A DNA stretch of 64,000 nt, taken from positions 5,828,001 to 5,892,000 of the forward strand of contig NZ_AP028461.1 in the NCBI RefSeq assembly GCF_033097365.1, in the 5' to 3' direction. This document shows, in pieces, positions 26,016 through 35,192 of the stretch. This DNA is from Actinoplanes sichuanensis (GTDB lineage Bacteria; Actinomycetota; Actinomycetes; Mycobacteriales; Micromonosporaceae). A model generated the notes under the pieces. That model ran no database searches. It was not told the origin of the DNA and saw only the letters and a list, made by a program, of their open reading frames with translations. A program made the position numbers and the translations under genes. The first letter of the stretch is position 1. Each line of letters opens with the position of its first letter.

Positions 26016-26951
26016 GTGGGCGACGAACGTGATCCGTTGCTGGTGCGTCCGTTCGTTCTGCCGGACGGGGCTCGGCAGGAGCCACCCTCGTCGGCGTCCA
26101 CCTGGCCGGTGGAGCAGCGGGCCGGGGAGATGCCGACTCAGTTGTTGCCGACGATTCCCGGGGTTCTGACTGAGGATCCGGGGCCGGACGGGGCACCGAA
26201 CCACCGACGGCGCCGCTTTGTGTTGATCAGCGGGGCCGCGGCGCTCGTGGTGGCCACGGTCGCCGGTTATGCGCTGCTGCGGCCCGGAGATCAGCAGGAG
26301 ACCTGGGTCTCGGTGCCCGGGCAGTCGTTGCCGGCCGCGGTCGGGCCGCCCACGTCGGCGGGTGTCGTGCCGAGCGCACCCCAGGGGGACGATCAGGTCA
26401 GTGGTCCCGGCGGAGGTGGTGCGGTGACCTCGTCGAAGCCGCCGACCCGCACGGCGTCGACGTCCCCGGCAACCACGGCGGCCTCGACGAATCCGTCGGT
26501 GGGGGCGTCGGTCGGTGGTTCGAGCAGTACGACGCCGGTGGCACCGGTGGCACCCGTCGATCTGCTGCCCACCGCGATCACGACCGGGAGTGGGCTGCTG
26601 GTCACCGGCAACGGGTTGTGTCTGGACCTACGGGGCGGTACCGCCGCCGAAGGCCGTGAGGTGCACATCGACGACTGCAACGGCACCAGCCCGCAACGCT
26701 GGAAGCTGAACACGAACCGCACCCTGGAAGTGCTCGGCATGTGCGCCTATCTCGTGGGTGACGGCACTGTCGAACTGACCGGGTGTGACGGGCGCACGAC
26801 CGCACAATGGCAACTACTGAGCGACGGCACTCTGACGAACGCGGCGAACGGCCGATGCCTGACCGATCCCTACGTGGGTGCCCGGCCGGGTAACGCGGTC
26901 ATCGTCACGGTCTGTGCCGGCGGCGGTAACCAGCGATGGTTGTTCCGCTGA
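26016..26951 (+). CDS. Membrane-anchored ricin B-type lectin domain protein
   Basis: About 311 residues from the preferred GTG (GDERDPLLVRPFVLPDG). A cytoplasmic N-terminal segment of some 65 residues is followed by basic RRRR and one membrane helix (FVLISGAAALVVATVAGYALL), then a Ser/Thr/Pro/Gly-rich stalk and a C-terminal beta-trefoil lectin domain with repeated QxW-type motifs: GLCLDLRGGTAAEGREVHI, SPQRWKLNT, TTAQWQLLSDG, NGRCLTDPYVGARPG and NQRWLF. It probably displays the lectin outside the membrane to bind wall or environmental glycans. The frame opens at 25941 but upstream residues are not family-like. Paired DPLLVRPF N-termini are frequent in actinobacterial membrane proteins of this design. 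Confidence 0.78.
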   Translation: MGDERDPLLVRPFVLPDGARQEPPSSASTWPVEQRAGEMPTQLLPTIPGVLTEDPGPDGAPNHRRRRFVLISGAAALVVATVAGYALLRPGDQQETWVSVPGQSLPAAVGPPTSAGVVPSAPQGDDQVSGPGGGGAVTSSKPPTRTASTSPATTAASTNPSVGASVGGSSSTTPVAPVAPVDLLPTAITTGSGLLVTGNGLCLDLRGGTAAEGREVHIDDCNGTSPQRWKLNTNRTLEVLGMCAYLVGDGTVELTGCDGRTTAQWQLLSDGTLTNAANGRCLTDPYVGARPGNAVIVTVCAGGGNQRWLFR

Positions 26952-27189
26952 CCGCGCGGGCCGCCGCTAGCAGGCGGTCGGGTGGCATCCGACCCGGTCG
27001 GGCCACAGTGCGGCATGGGTGACGGGATGGGGACGGGGGCCGACTGCGGTGACTGAACGTGTTTGGGTGGGCACATTGCGGGATGCTACGGGCGTACAGA
27101 GTGAGAATGTTTCTGATTTTCGTAAAGTGATCGAATCCTCGGGCCGAAACAGTAGTGATCATCTGTCTTCCGCCTCTTAGGGTCATCTG

Positions 27190-28590
27190 GTGATCTCCGC
27201 GCCTCTTCGCATCGCCCTCCTGTCGTATCGGAGCAAACCGCACAGTGGGGGGCAGGGGATCTATGTCCGGCATCTGTCGCGGGAGCTGGTTCGGCTCGGG
27301 CATCGAGTGGAGGTGTTTTCCGGGCCGCCGCTTCCCGAGCTGGACGACGGGGTCGAGCTGACGGTTCTGCCGAGTCTCGATCTCTATCGCGAGCCTGATC
27401 CGTTTCGCACACCGAAGGCGTCGGAATTCACCAGCTCCATCGATGTTCTTGAGTGGACGGCGATGTGCACGGGGGCCTTCCCGGAACCGCTGACGTTCTC
27501 GTTGCGGGCGTGGCGGCATCTGCGGGAGCGGCTGGCCGAGTTCGACGTGGTGCACGACAACCAGTGCCTCGGGTATGGGTTGTTGCCGTTGAGCTGGTCG
27601 GATACGCCGCTGGTGGCCACGATTCACCATCCGATCACGGTTGATCGGGACCTTGAGCTGGCGGCGGCGCCGGACTGGAAGCGGCGAGCCTCGTTGCGGC
27701 GCTGGTATGCGTTCACGCGGATGCAGGGGCGGGTGGCTCGGCGGTTGCCGTGGCTGACGACGGTGTCGCAGGCCGCGCGGGACGAGATCGTCGAGGCGTT
27801 CCGGGTGCCCGCCGAGCGGATGCGGGTGATCGGGGTCGGCGTGGACGTCGACACGTTCAACCCGGCCGGGGACGACGCCACGAAGACACCAGCCGCAAGC
27901 GACACCGCGCTAACGGCGACCGCGAGCGACACGCCGGCGGCGCTCGGGAACGGCGTGCCGGAGTCTGCGGCGGTCAACCGGGTGGTCACCGTGGCCAGTG
28001 CGGATGTTCCGCTCAAGGGGCTGCCGGAGCTGATCGAGGCGGTTGCCAAGTTGCGCGCCGATCATGATGTGGAGCTGGTTGTGGTCGGTTCGGCGCGGCC
28101 GGACGGGGCGGCCGCGAAGGCGATCACGCGGCTGGGCCTGGATGGTGCGGTGCGGTTCGTGTCGGGGATCTCCGATGCGGAGCTGGCTGATCTCTTCCGG
28201 TCCGCGACGGTCGCTGCGGTGCCGTCGCGGTATGAGGGGTTCTCGCTGCCGGCAGTGGAGGCGATGGCGTGCGGGGTGCCGCTGGTCGTGACGACGGCTG
28301 GGGCTCTGCCGGAGGTGACCGGCCCGGACGGGCTGGCGTCGCTGCATGTGCCGCCGGGTGATCCGGGGGCGCTGTCGGCGGCGATCGGACGGCTGCTCGA
28401 CGACGAGGCGCTGCGTCGGCGGCTCGGTGCGGAGGGACGGCGGCGGGCGGTCGAGCATTTCACCTGGCGGCGGACCGCGATCCGTACCGCCGAGTGGTAT
28501 GCCGACGCGATCGCCGCGCACGGCAAAGGCAGCCGCCGGGCCGCGCCCCGGCCTGCCGAGGCGGAGGCCCACCAGGCCGGAAGCCGCTGA
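27190..28590 (+). CDS. GT4-family glycosyltransferase
   Basis: A 466-residue GT-B glycosyltransferase. The N-terminal acceptor domain starts RIALLSYRSKPHSGGQGIYV, the classic GG(Q/V) loop for phosphate binding. The donor domain has RVIGVGVDVDTFNPAG (linker) and the E-x7-E region RYEGFSLPAVEAMACGVPLV. An insert of about 35 Ala/Thr/Asp-rich residues (ATKTPAASDTALTATASD) interrupts the start of the donor domain and looks like a late addition. It starts with GTG. It heads a same-strand group with a methyltransferase and a toroid protein, so it is likely the first enzyme of one pathway, transferring a sugar from a nucleotide-sugar donor to an unknown acceptor. Confidence 0.9.
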   Translation: MISAPLRIALLSYRSKPHSGGQGIYVRHLSRELVRLGHRVEVFSGPPLPELDDGVELTVLPSLDLYREPDPFRTPKASEFTSSIDVLEWTAMCTGAFPEPLTFSLRAWRHLRERLAEFDVVHDNQCLGYGLLPLSWSDTPLVATIHHPITVDRDLELAAAPDWKRRASLRRWYAFTRMQGRVARRLPWLTTVSQAARDEIVEAFRVPAERMRVIGVGVDVDTFNPAGDDATKTPAASDTALTATASDTPAALGNGVPESAAVNRVVTVASADVPLKGLPELIEAVAKLRADHDVELVVVGSARPDGAAAKAITRLGLDGAVRFVSGISDAELADLFRSATVAAVPSRYEGFSLPAVEAMACGVPLVVTTAGALPEVTGPDGLASLHVPPGDPGALSAAIGRLLDDEALRRRLGAEGRRRAVEHFTWRRTAIRTAEWYADAIAAHGKGSRRAAPRPAEAEAHQAGSR

Positions 28591-28799
28591 CCGACGACGC
28601 GAGGCCGCGCCGAGAGAGCCCTCCGCACGGCGATGAACCGGCGAAGCCGCGCAGGACGGGGACAAAGCCGAGCCGGCCCGAGCAGGGCGAGGCGTAAATG
28701 CCGCCACCATCAGGCGGCCCGACGACAAGTGCGAGACAAGACCCCACAACGGCGCCGCCGGCGAGGGGTGCAGCGGAATGAAAGGGCAGGTAGGGCACA

Positions 28800-29522
28800 T
28801 TGTTGACCGTCGACTACGACCGGCTGGACGTACGGCCGGGGATGCGGGTCCTCGATCTCGGCTGCGGTGAGGGCCGGCACACCTTCGAGGCGTTGCGGCG
28901 GGGCGCGGACGTCGTCGCCCTGGATCTGAGTGTCAAGGATCTGGCCACGACCGCGTCCTGGTGTGCGGCGATGGAGCTGGCCGGTGAGGTTCCGGCGACG
29001 GCGAGCGCCACGACGATCCAAGGTGACCTGCTGGCCCTGCCGTTCCCGGACGCCAGTTTCGACCGGATCATCGCGTCGGAGGTGCTGGAGCACATTCCGG
29101 ACGATGTGACGGCGATCCGGGAGCTGACCCGGGTGCTGAAGCCGGGCGGGCGGGCGGCGGTGACGGTGCCGCGGTGGCTGCCGGAGCGGGTGTGCTGGGC
29201 GCTGTCCGACGAGTACCACGCCAATGAGGGCGGGCACGTGCGGATCTACAAGGAGGACGAGTTGTCCGGCCGGTTGCGGGACGCGGGTCTGACGGTCACC
29301 GGCAACGGGTTCGCTCATGCGCTGCACAGCCCGTACTGGTGGCTCAAGTGCGCGATCGGCGACGCCGGCCTGACCAAGGCGTACCACAAGATGCTGGTCT
29401 GGGACATCACCGAGAAGCCGGCGCTGACACGGGTGTTGGAGCAGGCGCTGAATCCGCTGATCGGCAAGAGTGTGGCGATCTATCTGAAAAAGGAGGAGGT
29501 GACCGTGGGTGTCGGTGCCTGA
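28800..29522 (+). CDS. Class I SAM-dependent methyltransferase
   Basis: A 240-residue Rossmann methyltransferase: motif I VLDLGCGEGRHTFEAL, motif II VVALDLSVKDL, motif III DLLALPFPDASFDRIIASEV and ELTRVLKPGGRAAVTVP. The C-terminal part (SPYWWLKCAIGDAGLTKAYH) may form a lid. Start is uncertain: TTG TTG at 28800/28803 with only a weak GGTAGGG upstream. It lies 209 nt after the glycosyltransferase in a stretch without a gene (only a small 6-bp hairpin at 28700-28718) and its stop overlaps the toroid gene. Probably methylates the glycosylated intermediate of the cluster, but that is inference. Confidence 0.85.
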   Translation: MLTVDYDRLDVRPGMRVLDLGCGEGRHTFEALRRGADVVALDLSVKDLATTASWCAAMELAGEVPATASATTIQGDLLALPFPDASFDRIIASEVLEHIPDDVTAIRELTRVLKPGGRAAVTVPRWLPERVCWALSDEYHANEGGHVRIYKEDELSGRLRDAGLTVTGNGFAHALHSPYWWLKCAIGDAGLTKAYHKMLVWDITEKPALTRVLEQALNPLIGKSVAIYLKKEEVTVGVGA

Positions 29523-30603
29523 CCTACCGGGGGTGCTGAGCGCCGACGACATTCGTGTCACGGTCGCCAGCATCGCCGCCGAGCAGGAGTCCACCGGCGC
29601 CATTCCGTGGCACCGTGCGGCCCAGCTCGACCCTTGGGATCATGTCGAGGCGGCGATGGCGCTGGATGTCGGCGGTGAGACGCAGCGGGCCGAGGCCGCC
29701 TATGACTGGCTGCGCCGCACCCAGCGTGCCGACGGCAGTTGGGCGTCGCGGTACGAGAGCGGGGTGGTCGCCGACGTCACGGCCGAGACCAATCACGCCG
29801 CGTATCTGGCGGTCGGCTGCTGGCATCACTTCCTGTGCACCGGCGACGACGATTTCCTGGCCCGGATGTGGCCGACGATCCGGCGGGCGCTGGATTTCGT
29901 GACCGGCTGCCAGGCGCCGGGCGGGGAGATCTGGTGGGCGGCCGGTGACGAGGTGGCGCTGTTGACCGGGTCGTCGAGCATTCATCAGGCGCTGCGCTGT
30001 GGTGTCGCGATCGCCGACCGGGTCGGTGCGCCGCAGCCGGACTGGGATCTGGCCGCCGACCTGCTGGCGGACGTGATCCGAGAACACGCGACCGACAAAG
30101 ATGCGGCCGGTAAAGATGCGGCCCGTGAAAAAGCCGGCGAAAGAGGCAGGCATCCGGCGGCGTTCGCCGACAAGGACCGGTTCTCGATGGACTGGTACTA
30201 CCCGGTGCTGGGCGGCGCACTACGGGGCGAACCGGCGAAGCAGCGGCTGCGGGAGCGGTGGGACGAGTTCGTGGTGCCGGGCCGGGGTGCCCGCTGTGTC
30301 TCCGACCGGCCGTGGGTGACCGGTGCGGAGACGTGTGAGCTGGCCCTGGCGCTGGACACGGTCGGTGACCGGGACGCCGCGACCGAGCTGGTCGCGGCGA
30401 TGCAGCATCTGCGGGAGCCGGACGGTTCCTACTGGACCGGGCTGGTGCTCACCGACGGGGTGCGGTGGCCGGTGGAGCGGACCACGTGGACGGCGGCGGC
30501 GGTGGTGCTGGCCGTCGACGCGCTGCACGCGGCCCACCCGCGGTCGGAGATCTTCAGGACGCCTGGTTTCGCCGGAGAAGTCGCAGCGAACCACAGCCGG
30601 TGA
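29509..30603 (+). CDS. Alpha/alpha-toroid (prenyltransferase/terpene-cyclase-fold or glycosidase-like) protein
   Basis: A 364-residue helical-repeat protein with spaced Gly-Ser-Trp motifs: LRRTQRADGSWASRYE, PGGEIWWA and LREPDGSYWTGLV, typical of the six-hairpin toroid shared by prenyltransferases, terpene cyclases and certain glycoside hydrolases. The cyclase DxDD motif is absent, so catalytic terpene chemistry is doubtful. Residues about 190-215 contain a Lys/Ala/Asp-rich insert (DKDAAGKDAAREKAGERG). The GTG is 9 nt after a perfect AAGGAGGAGG ribosome-binding site and overlaps the methyltransferase end by 14 nt. The 3' end overlaps the convergent methyltransferase gene by 50 nt. Confidence 0.82.
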   Translation: MSVPDLPGVLSADDIRVTVASIAAEQESTGAIPWHRAAQLDPWDHVEAAMALDVGGETQRAEAAYDWLRRTQRADGSWASRYESGVVADVTAETNHAAYLAVGCWHHFLCTGDDDFLARMWPTIRRALDFVTGCQAPGGEIWWAAGDEVALLTGSSSIHQALRCGVAIADRVGAPQPDWDLAADLLADVIREHATDKDAAGKDAAREKAGERGRHPAAFADKDRFSMDWYYPVLGGALRGEPAKQRLRERWDEFVVPGRGARCVSDRPWVTGAETCELALALDTVGDRDAATELVAAMQHLREPDGSYWTGLVLTDGVRWPVERTTWTAAAVVLAVDALHAAHPRSEIFRTPGFAGEVAANHSR

Positions 30604-31198
30604 GCTCCACATAGTCGCCGGATTCGACCGCTTTGCGGTAGATGCGGTAGGGGGCCTGCCCACCGTCGGCCGGGTCGGGGAACACGTCGTGGATGGCGAG
30701 GACCCCACCGGCCGCCAGGTGCGGCGCCCAGCCGGCCAGGTCACGCTGCGCCGACTCGTCGGTGTGGCTGCCGTCGAGGAAGAGGAACGACAGCGGCGTC
30801 GACCACAGCGCCGCGAACTCCTCGGCCCGGGCCACGACCGCGACCACGACGTCCTCGGCGCCGGCTTCGGCGATGGCCCGCCGGAACCCGGGCAGCGTGT
30901 CGATCTTCCCGACCAGCGGGTCGACAAGTCCCGGATCGTGGTACTCCCAGCCCACCTGGTGCTCCTCGGAGCCCCGATGGTGGTCGACGGTCACCACCTT
31001 GCCGCCGCGAGCACGGGCCGCGGCGGCCAGGTAGAGCGTCGATTTGCCCAGGTAGCTGCCGACCTCCAGGATCGGCCCGGCGGGCGCGGCGAGCGCGGCC
31101 TCGGCGAGCGCGCGGCCCTCGTCGGCCGGCATGAAGCCGGCCGCCTCGGCAGCGGCGGTCAGTAATCCCTGGTCCAGCACGATCTCCGGCGACGACAT
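30554..31198 (-). CDS. Class I SAM-dependent methyltransferase (Methyltransf_24 type)
   Basis: A 214-residue methyltransferase with motif I PILEVGSYLGKSTLYL, an acidic loop in VVTVDHHRGSEEHQVGWEY, and FLFLDGSHTDESAQRDL with AAGGVLAIHDVFPDP, the catechol-O-methyltransferase/cephalosporin-hydroxylase-like layout that usually binds a metal ion. It is tail-to-tail with the toroid gene and overlaps its last 50 nt, so both proteins constrain the same DNA. Likely part of the same functional group as the glycosyltransferase and the first methyltransferase, although transcribed from the other side. Confidence 0.87.
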   Translation of the reverse strand: MSSPEIVLDQGLLTAAAEAAGFMPADEGRALAEAALAAPAGPILEVGSYLGKSTLYLAAAARARGGKVVTVDHHRGSEEHQVGWEYHDPGLVDPLVGKIDTLPGFRRAIAEAGAEDVVVAVVARAEEFAALWSTPLSFLFLDGSHTDESAQRDLAGWAPHLAAGGVLAIHDVFPDPADGGQAPYRIYRKAVESGDYVELTGCGSLRLLRRNQAS

Positions 31199-31335
31199 CG
31201 CGTCATCATAAGATCAACACCGTTTGATCGTACGGCCGGAGCCGTCACCAACCGCAACACACCACCTCGCGTGCGGTCGCCGCGAGACCGAAGCGACGCC
31301 GGGCCGCAACGCGGCCGCCGGGCTGAATCCGGTGG

Positions 31336-31728
31336 TCAGTGACCGCCCGCGAACGTCGGCCGCACGTAGATGATCACCCGGTCGGCGGCGTCCTTGGGGA
31401 CCGCCGTGCCGAACGGCGCGTCGTACCGCTTGGCCAGCTCGACGAAGAAGTCACCGGTCGGGTCGGGGTCGATGTGGTCGACGACACCCCGGATCTCGAC
31501 ATACCGGTACGGGTTGTCCTGGTCGATGATCGAGATGGCGACGGCCGGGTTGGCGCTGATGTTCTTGAACTTCTTGCGATAGTTCGTGTGCGTGAACTTC
31601 AGGAACTCGCCGTCCCACGCATACCACATCGGGTTGACCTGCGGCGTTCCGTCTTCGCGGATCGTCGCGAGGTCGGCGAACAGCGGCCGCTCCAGCAGAT
31701 CGATCAGTTCATCCGGGATGCTCGTCAT
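31336..31728 (-). CDS. PPOX-class F420- or flavin-dependent protein
   Basis: A 130-residue split-barrel protein: RPLFADLATIREDGTPQVNP and MWYAWDGEFLKFTHTNYRKK are typical of the F420-binding PPOX group, and RYVEIRGVVDHI closes the barrel. Members reduce or bind flavins or deazaflavin F420, and in actinobacteria many are F420H2-dependent reductases or biliverdin-type reductases. Which cofactor is used cannot be read with certainty. It has a good ribosome-binding site (GGAGGA). It stands alone, downstream of a gene-free 137-nt region and separate from the secreted protein gene. Confidence 0.85.
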   Translation of the reverse strand: MTSIPDELIDLLERPLFADLATIREDGTPQVNPMWYAWDGEFLKFTHTNYRKKFKNISANPAVAISIIDQDNPYRYVEIRGVVDHIDPDPTGDFFVELAKRYDAPFGTAVPKDAADRVIIYVRPTFAGGH

Positions 31729-31832
31729 GGGGTTCTCCTCCGTCGTGAGTGGCCGACCAATCCTGCCTGAGAAATGTGAACGCCGCCCGGCCGGTACTCA
31801 CCCTTACCCCCGGACGGGCTACCCGGACATGC

Positions 31833-31872
31833 AACAGCGCCGCTCGTGTATGTCCCCACGAGCGGCGCTGTT
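31833..31872. terminator. Long perfect hairpin downstream of the small secreted protein gene
   Basis: AACAGCGCCGCTCGTG and CACGAGCGGCGCTGTT make a perfect 16-bp stem with an 8-nt loop, 20 nt after the stop of the minus-strand gene. It probably ends the gguB/secreted-protein transcript. The TTTCCTT on the plus-strand side does not matter for that orientation. Confidence 0.78.
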
Positions 31873-31892
31873 TCCTTCCCCCCGGAAGGTCT

Positions 31893-32312
31893 CTACGAGC
31901 AGCGCGGAAGTGCCTCGCTCAGCGCCGCCTTGCAGTACATGTGTCCACCGCCGGCCAGCCGGACCCAGACGCCCTTGGTGATCCGGTTGTCGAGGTAGTA
32001 CCAGTCGGTGTTGTTGTAGGTGACAGCATCGACATCAACGTTGCCGCCGCCCCGGAGACCGCCCGGTTCGAGGTCGTTCTGCGTGCACTTGTGCAGCGAT
32101 GTCGTGGACACCTGCCACTGCCGGCACCAGTTCTTCCCGCTGTCCCAGGTCTCCGTGGTGGTCATCTTGAACCGCGAGTTGTTGTTGACACTGCCGCAGC
32201 CGACGTTGTTGGAACAACCGGCGGCCTGCGCGGCGCTTCCGGTCAGGAAGGTCACCCCGGCGCTCAGCATCATCGCGGCCGAGACCACCGCGAACGTCTT
32301 ACGGATCTTCAT
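31893..32312 (-). CDS. Small secreted Cys-containing protein of unknown function
   Basis: A 139-residue precursor with a Sec signal (MKIRKTFAVVSAAMMLSAGV, cleavage after AAQA-AG). The mature part is about 105 residues with six Cys (AGCSNNVGCGS near the start, then one each in NWCRQWQV, HKCTQ, MYCKAA and PRCS at the end), so three disulfides are possible. I do not recognise a family. Many Asn, Thr and Trp residues suggest a small beta-rich extracellular domain. GGGGGAAAG precedes the ATG. It is 30 nt downstream of gguB with no terminator between, so it may be expressed with the sugar importer. A role in binding sugar or polymer outside the cell is speculation. Confidence 0.75.
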   Translation of the reverse strand: MKIRKTFAVVSAAMMLSAGVTFLTGSAAQAAGCSNNVGCGSVNNNSRFKMTTTETWDSGKNWCRQWQVSTTSLHKCTQNDLEPGGLRGGGNVDVDAVTYNNTDWYYLDNRITKGVWVRLAGGGHMYCKAALSEALPRCS

Positions 32313-32341
32313 TCTTTCCCCCGTGCTTCTCAATGCCGCGG

Positions 32342-33568
32342 CTACTTGCCGCGGCGCTTGTTCAGGATGTCCAGCGCGACCGCGGCGATCAGGACCAGGC
32401 CCTTGATCACCTGCTGGTAGGCGGGGTCGGTGCCCATGATGGACAGACCCATGTTGAGCACACCCATGATCAGGGCGCCGATGATGGCGCCGGTGATCTT
32501 GCCGATGCCGCCGTTGACGGACGTGCCGCCGATGAAGGCCGCGGCGATCGCGTCGAGCTCGTAGTTGGTGCCGGCGGCGGCGATACCCGCACCGGCCCGC
32601 GACGTGGTGATGACCGCGGCGACGCCGGCGAGCAGGCCCATGTTCACGAAGATCAGGAAGTTGACCCGCTTGGTCTTCACACCGGACAGCATGGCGGCGG
32701 GCAGGTTGCCGCCCATCGCGTAGATGTGCCGGCCGAAGATCGTGTTGTTCATCAGGAACGTGTAGATGATCACCAGCACGCCGACGATGATCAGCACGAT
32801 CGGGGTGCCACCCGCGCTGGAGGCCAGCAGGTAGGTGAGCGCGCCGATGGCCAGGGCGGCCAGAACCAGCTTGCCGACGAACGCGGCGAACGGCTCGGTG
32901 TGCAGCTCCAGCTTGTTCAGCTCACGCCGCGCCCGGACCTGCGCGACGGCCAGGCCGACGAACGCGAACACACCGATGAACACGGTGATGCCGTCGAGGT
33001 TGCCCAGGTAACCGGCCACCGGCGGCAGCGAACCGTTGCTGATCTTCTTGAAGCCGTCCGGCAGGCCGGCGACGGTCTGGTCGAGCACGACGATCGCCAG
33101 ACCACGGAACAGCAGCATGCCACCGAGGGTGACGATGAAGGCCGGGATGCCGACGTACGCCACCCAGAAGCCCTGCCAGCAGCCGACCAGGCCACCGATG
33201 GCGATGGAGATGGCGACCGCGACCGGCCACGACATCTCGAAGTCGGTCATCAGGATGGCACAGATGCCACCGACGAACGCGACCACGGAGCCGACCGACA
33301 GGTCGATGTGTCCGGCCACGATCACCATGACCATGCCGATGGCCAGGACGAACACGTACGCGTTCTGCTGGATCAGCGCCGCGATGTTGTCCGGGTTGAG
33401 CATCAGGCCGTCGGTGGTGACCTGGAAGATCGCGATGATCACCAGCAGCGCCGCGATCATGCCGTACTGCTGGATGTTCTGACCGAGGTAGGCCTTGAGC
33501 GACCCGCCGTCGTTCTTCTTGGTGGGCTCGGGTGCCTTCGACGGCTCGAGCGTGGTGGTGGCGCTCAC
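32342..33568 (-). CDS. gguB: Sugar ABC transporter permease (GguB/MmsB-like)
   Basis: A 408-residue permease with about ten hydrophobic helices; [20 protein letters not shown] and [20 protein letters not shown], with [20 protein letters not shown], are signatures of the ribose/xylose/multiple-monosaccharide permease branch. The N-terminal 25 residues are hydrophilic. It starts with GTG overlapping the ATPase gene stop (GTGA), so the ATPase and permease are co-translated. It forms the membrane part of the importer encoded by the three genes; the sequence order binding protein, ATPase, permease is that of chvE-gguA-gguB. Confidence 0.9.
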   Translation of the reverse strand: MSATTTLEPSKAPEPTKKNDGGSLKAYLGQNIQQYGMIAALLVIIAIFQVTTDGLMLNPDNIAALIQQNAYVFVLAIGMVMVIVAGHIDLSVGSVVAFVGGICAILMTDFEMSWPVAVAISIAIGGLVGCWQGFWVAYVGIPAFIVTLGGMLLFRGLAIVVLDQTVAGLPDGFKKISNGSLPPVAGYLGNLDGITVFIGVFAFVGLAVAQVRARRELNKLELHTEPFAAFVGKLVLAALAIGALTYLLASSAGGTPIVLIIVGVLVIIYTFLMNNTIFGRHIYAMGGNLPAAMLSGVKTKRVNFLIFVNMGLLAGVAAVITTSRAGAGIAAAGTNYELDAIAAAFIGGTSVNGGIGKITGAIIGALIMGVLNMGLSIMGTDPAYQQVIKGLVLIAAVALDILNKRRGK

Positions 33569-35118
33569 CGGGTTGCTCCGCTCTTCTCCATGGTCATGTA
33601 GCGCATGAGGCTCTCCTGGCCGGCCTCGGCGCGGGGAAGTTGCCCGGTGATCCGGCCCTGGCTCATCGCGTAGATCCGGTCGCAGATGCCGAGCAGCTCG
33701 GGCAGCTCCGAGGAGATCACGATGACGGCCTTGCCGGCGTCCGCGAGCTTGTTGATGATCTCGTAGATCTCGTACTTGGCGCCGACGTCGATGCCGCGGG
33801 TGGGCTCGTCGAGGATCAGCACCTCGGGCTCGGCGAAGAGCCACTTGGCGAGGACGACCTTCTGCTGGTTGCCGCCGGACAGCTTGCCGACGACCACATC
33901 CACGCTGTTGGCCTTGGTCTTCATGTCCTTGCGGTACTGCTCGGCCATGATCACCTCGCGGGCCGCGTCGACGACGCCACCCTTGGTGATGCGCTTGAGC
34001 TTCGCCGCGGACGTGTTGCGCTTGATGTCCTCGATCAGGTTCAGCCCGTAGTGCTTGCGGTCCTCGGTGGCGTACGCGATCCCGTGCTCGATGGCCGCGT
34101 CGACGGTCTTGAGCGTGACCGGCTTGCCGTGCAGGAACAGCTGCCCGGAGATACCCGACCCGTAGCTGCGGCCGAAGATGCTCATGGCCAGTTCGGTACG
34201 GCCGGCGCCCATCAGACCGGCGATGCCGACGATCTCACCGGCACGCACGTCGAGGTCGGCGTTGTCGACGACGACCCGGCTGTGGTCGGTGGGGTGGTGC
34301 ACGGTCCAGTTCGCGATCCGCAGCACCTCGTCACCGATGGTGGGCTCGTGCGACGGGTACCGGTTCTCCAGGTCACGGCCGACCATGCTGCGGATGATCC
34401 GGTCCTCGGTCACCGGCTCGGCGCCGTGCATGTCGAGGGTCTCGATGCTGTGGCCGTCGCGGATGATCGTCGTGCTGTCGGCGATCGCGGCGATCTCGTT
34501 GAGCTTGTGCGAGATGATGATCGACGTGATCCCCTGGCCCTTGAGCTGCCGGATCAGGTCGAGCAGATGTGCCGAGTCCTCGTCGTTGAGCGCCGCGGTC
34601 GGCTCGTCGAGGATGAGCAGCTTGACCTTCTTGGACAGCGCCTTGGCGATCTCCACGAGCTGCTGCTTGCCGACGCCGATGTCCTCGATCTTGGTGTCCG
34701 GGGACTCCGACAGACCGACCCGGGCCAGCAGGTCGGCGGCCTGCTTGTTGGTCTGCGCCCAGTTGATGACGCCACCGCGGGCCCGCTCGTTGCCGAGGAA
34801 GATGTTCTCGGCGATCGACAGGTACGGGCTGAGCGCCAGCTCCTGGTGGATGATGACGATGCCCCGCTCCTCGGAGTCACGCACCGTCCTGAATCGGCAG
34901 GTCTCGCCCTCGAAGACGATGTCGCCCTCGTAGGTGCCGTGTCCGTAGACACCACTGAGCACCTTCATCAGGGTGGACTTGCCCGCGCCGTTCTCGCCGC
35001 AAATGGCGTGGACCTCCCCGCGGGCCACGCTCAGCGTGACGTCCGAGAGCGCCTTGACGCCCGGGAAGGTCTTGGTGATCCCCCGCATTTCCAGGATCGG
35101 GGTCGTGTCGTTGGCCAT
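33565..35118 (-). CDS. gguA: Sugar ABC transporter double ATP-binding protein (GguA/MmsA-like)
   Basis: A 517-residue tandem-domain ATPase. The first domain has Walker [11 protein letters not shown], a degenerate signature [16 protein letters not shown] and Walker [14 protein letters not shown]. The second has a degenerate Walker A ([10 protein letters not shown]), an intact signature [15 protein letters not shown] and [15 protein letters not shown]. That division of labour is normal for carbohydrate-uptake transporters of the ribose class, and [16 protein letters not shown] plus the HGTYEG spacing match the ChvE-associated ATPase. It powers import of monosaccharides such as xylose, arabinose or galactose; the exact sugar is not readable. 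A 74-nt gap with a strong hairpin precedes it. Confidence 0.93.
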   Translation of the reverse strand: MANDTTPILEMRGITKTFPGVKALSDVTLSVARGEVHAICGENGAGKSTLMKVLSGVYGHGTYEGDIVFEGETCRFRTVRDSEERGIVIIHQELALSPYLSIAENIFLGNERARGGVINWAQTNKQAADLLARVGLSESPDTKIEDIGVGKQQLVEIAKALSKKVKLLILDEPTAALNDEDSAHLLDLIRQLKGQGITSIIISHKLNEIAAIADSTTIIRDGHSIETLDMHGAEPVTEDRIIRSMVGRDLENRYPSHEPTIGDEVLRIANWTVHHPTDHSRVVVDNADLDVRAGEIVGIAGLMGAGRTELAMSIFGRSYGSGISGQLFLHGKPVTLKTVDAAIEHGIAYATEDRKHYGLNLIEDIKRNTSAAKLKRITKGGVVDAAREVIMAEQYRKDMKTKANSVDVVVGKLSGGNQQKVVLAKWLFAEPEVLILDEPTRGIDVGAKYEIYEIINKLADAGKAVIVISSELPELLGICDRIYAMSQGRITGQLPRAEAGQESLMRYMTMEKSGATR

Positions 35119-35151
35119 CGCACAACTCGCTTGCTCTAGAACCGACCGGGA

Positions 35152-35184
35152 CCGGCCGGGCCCGCAGAAGGTGGGCCCGGCCGG
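35152..35184 (-). terminator. Intercistronic hairpin between chvE and gguA
   Basis: CCGGCCGGGCCC and GGGCCCGGCCGG form a perfect 12-bp stem with a 9-nt loop in the 74-nt gap after the binding-protein gene. No T-run. Such hairpins after binding-protein genes cause partial termination or stabilise the upstream mRNA so that the binding protein is made in excess. Confidence 0.75.
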
Positions 35185-35192
35185 AGTTCGAC

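Noticed and set aside
28591..28799. Possible small gene between the glycosyltransferase and the methyltransferase
   Set aside because: Short frames here have no ribosome-binding site at a good distance and no typical composition; only a weak 6-bp hairpin is visible.
32333..33601. Plus-strand open frame of 422 codons across the sugar permease
   Set aside because: Asp/Glu/Arg/His-rich antisense translation of helices; the minus strand carries the family motifs.
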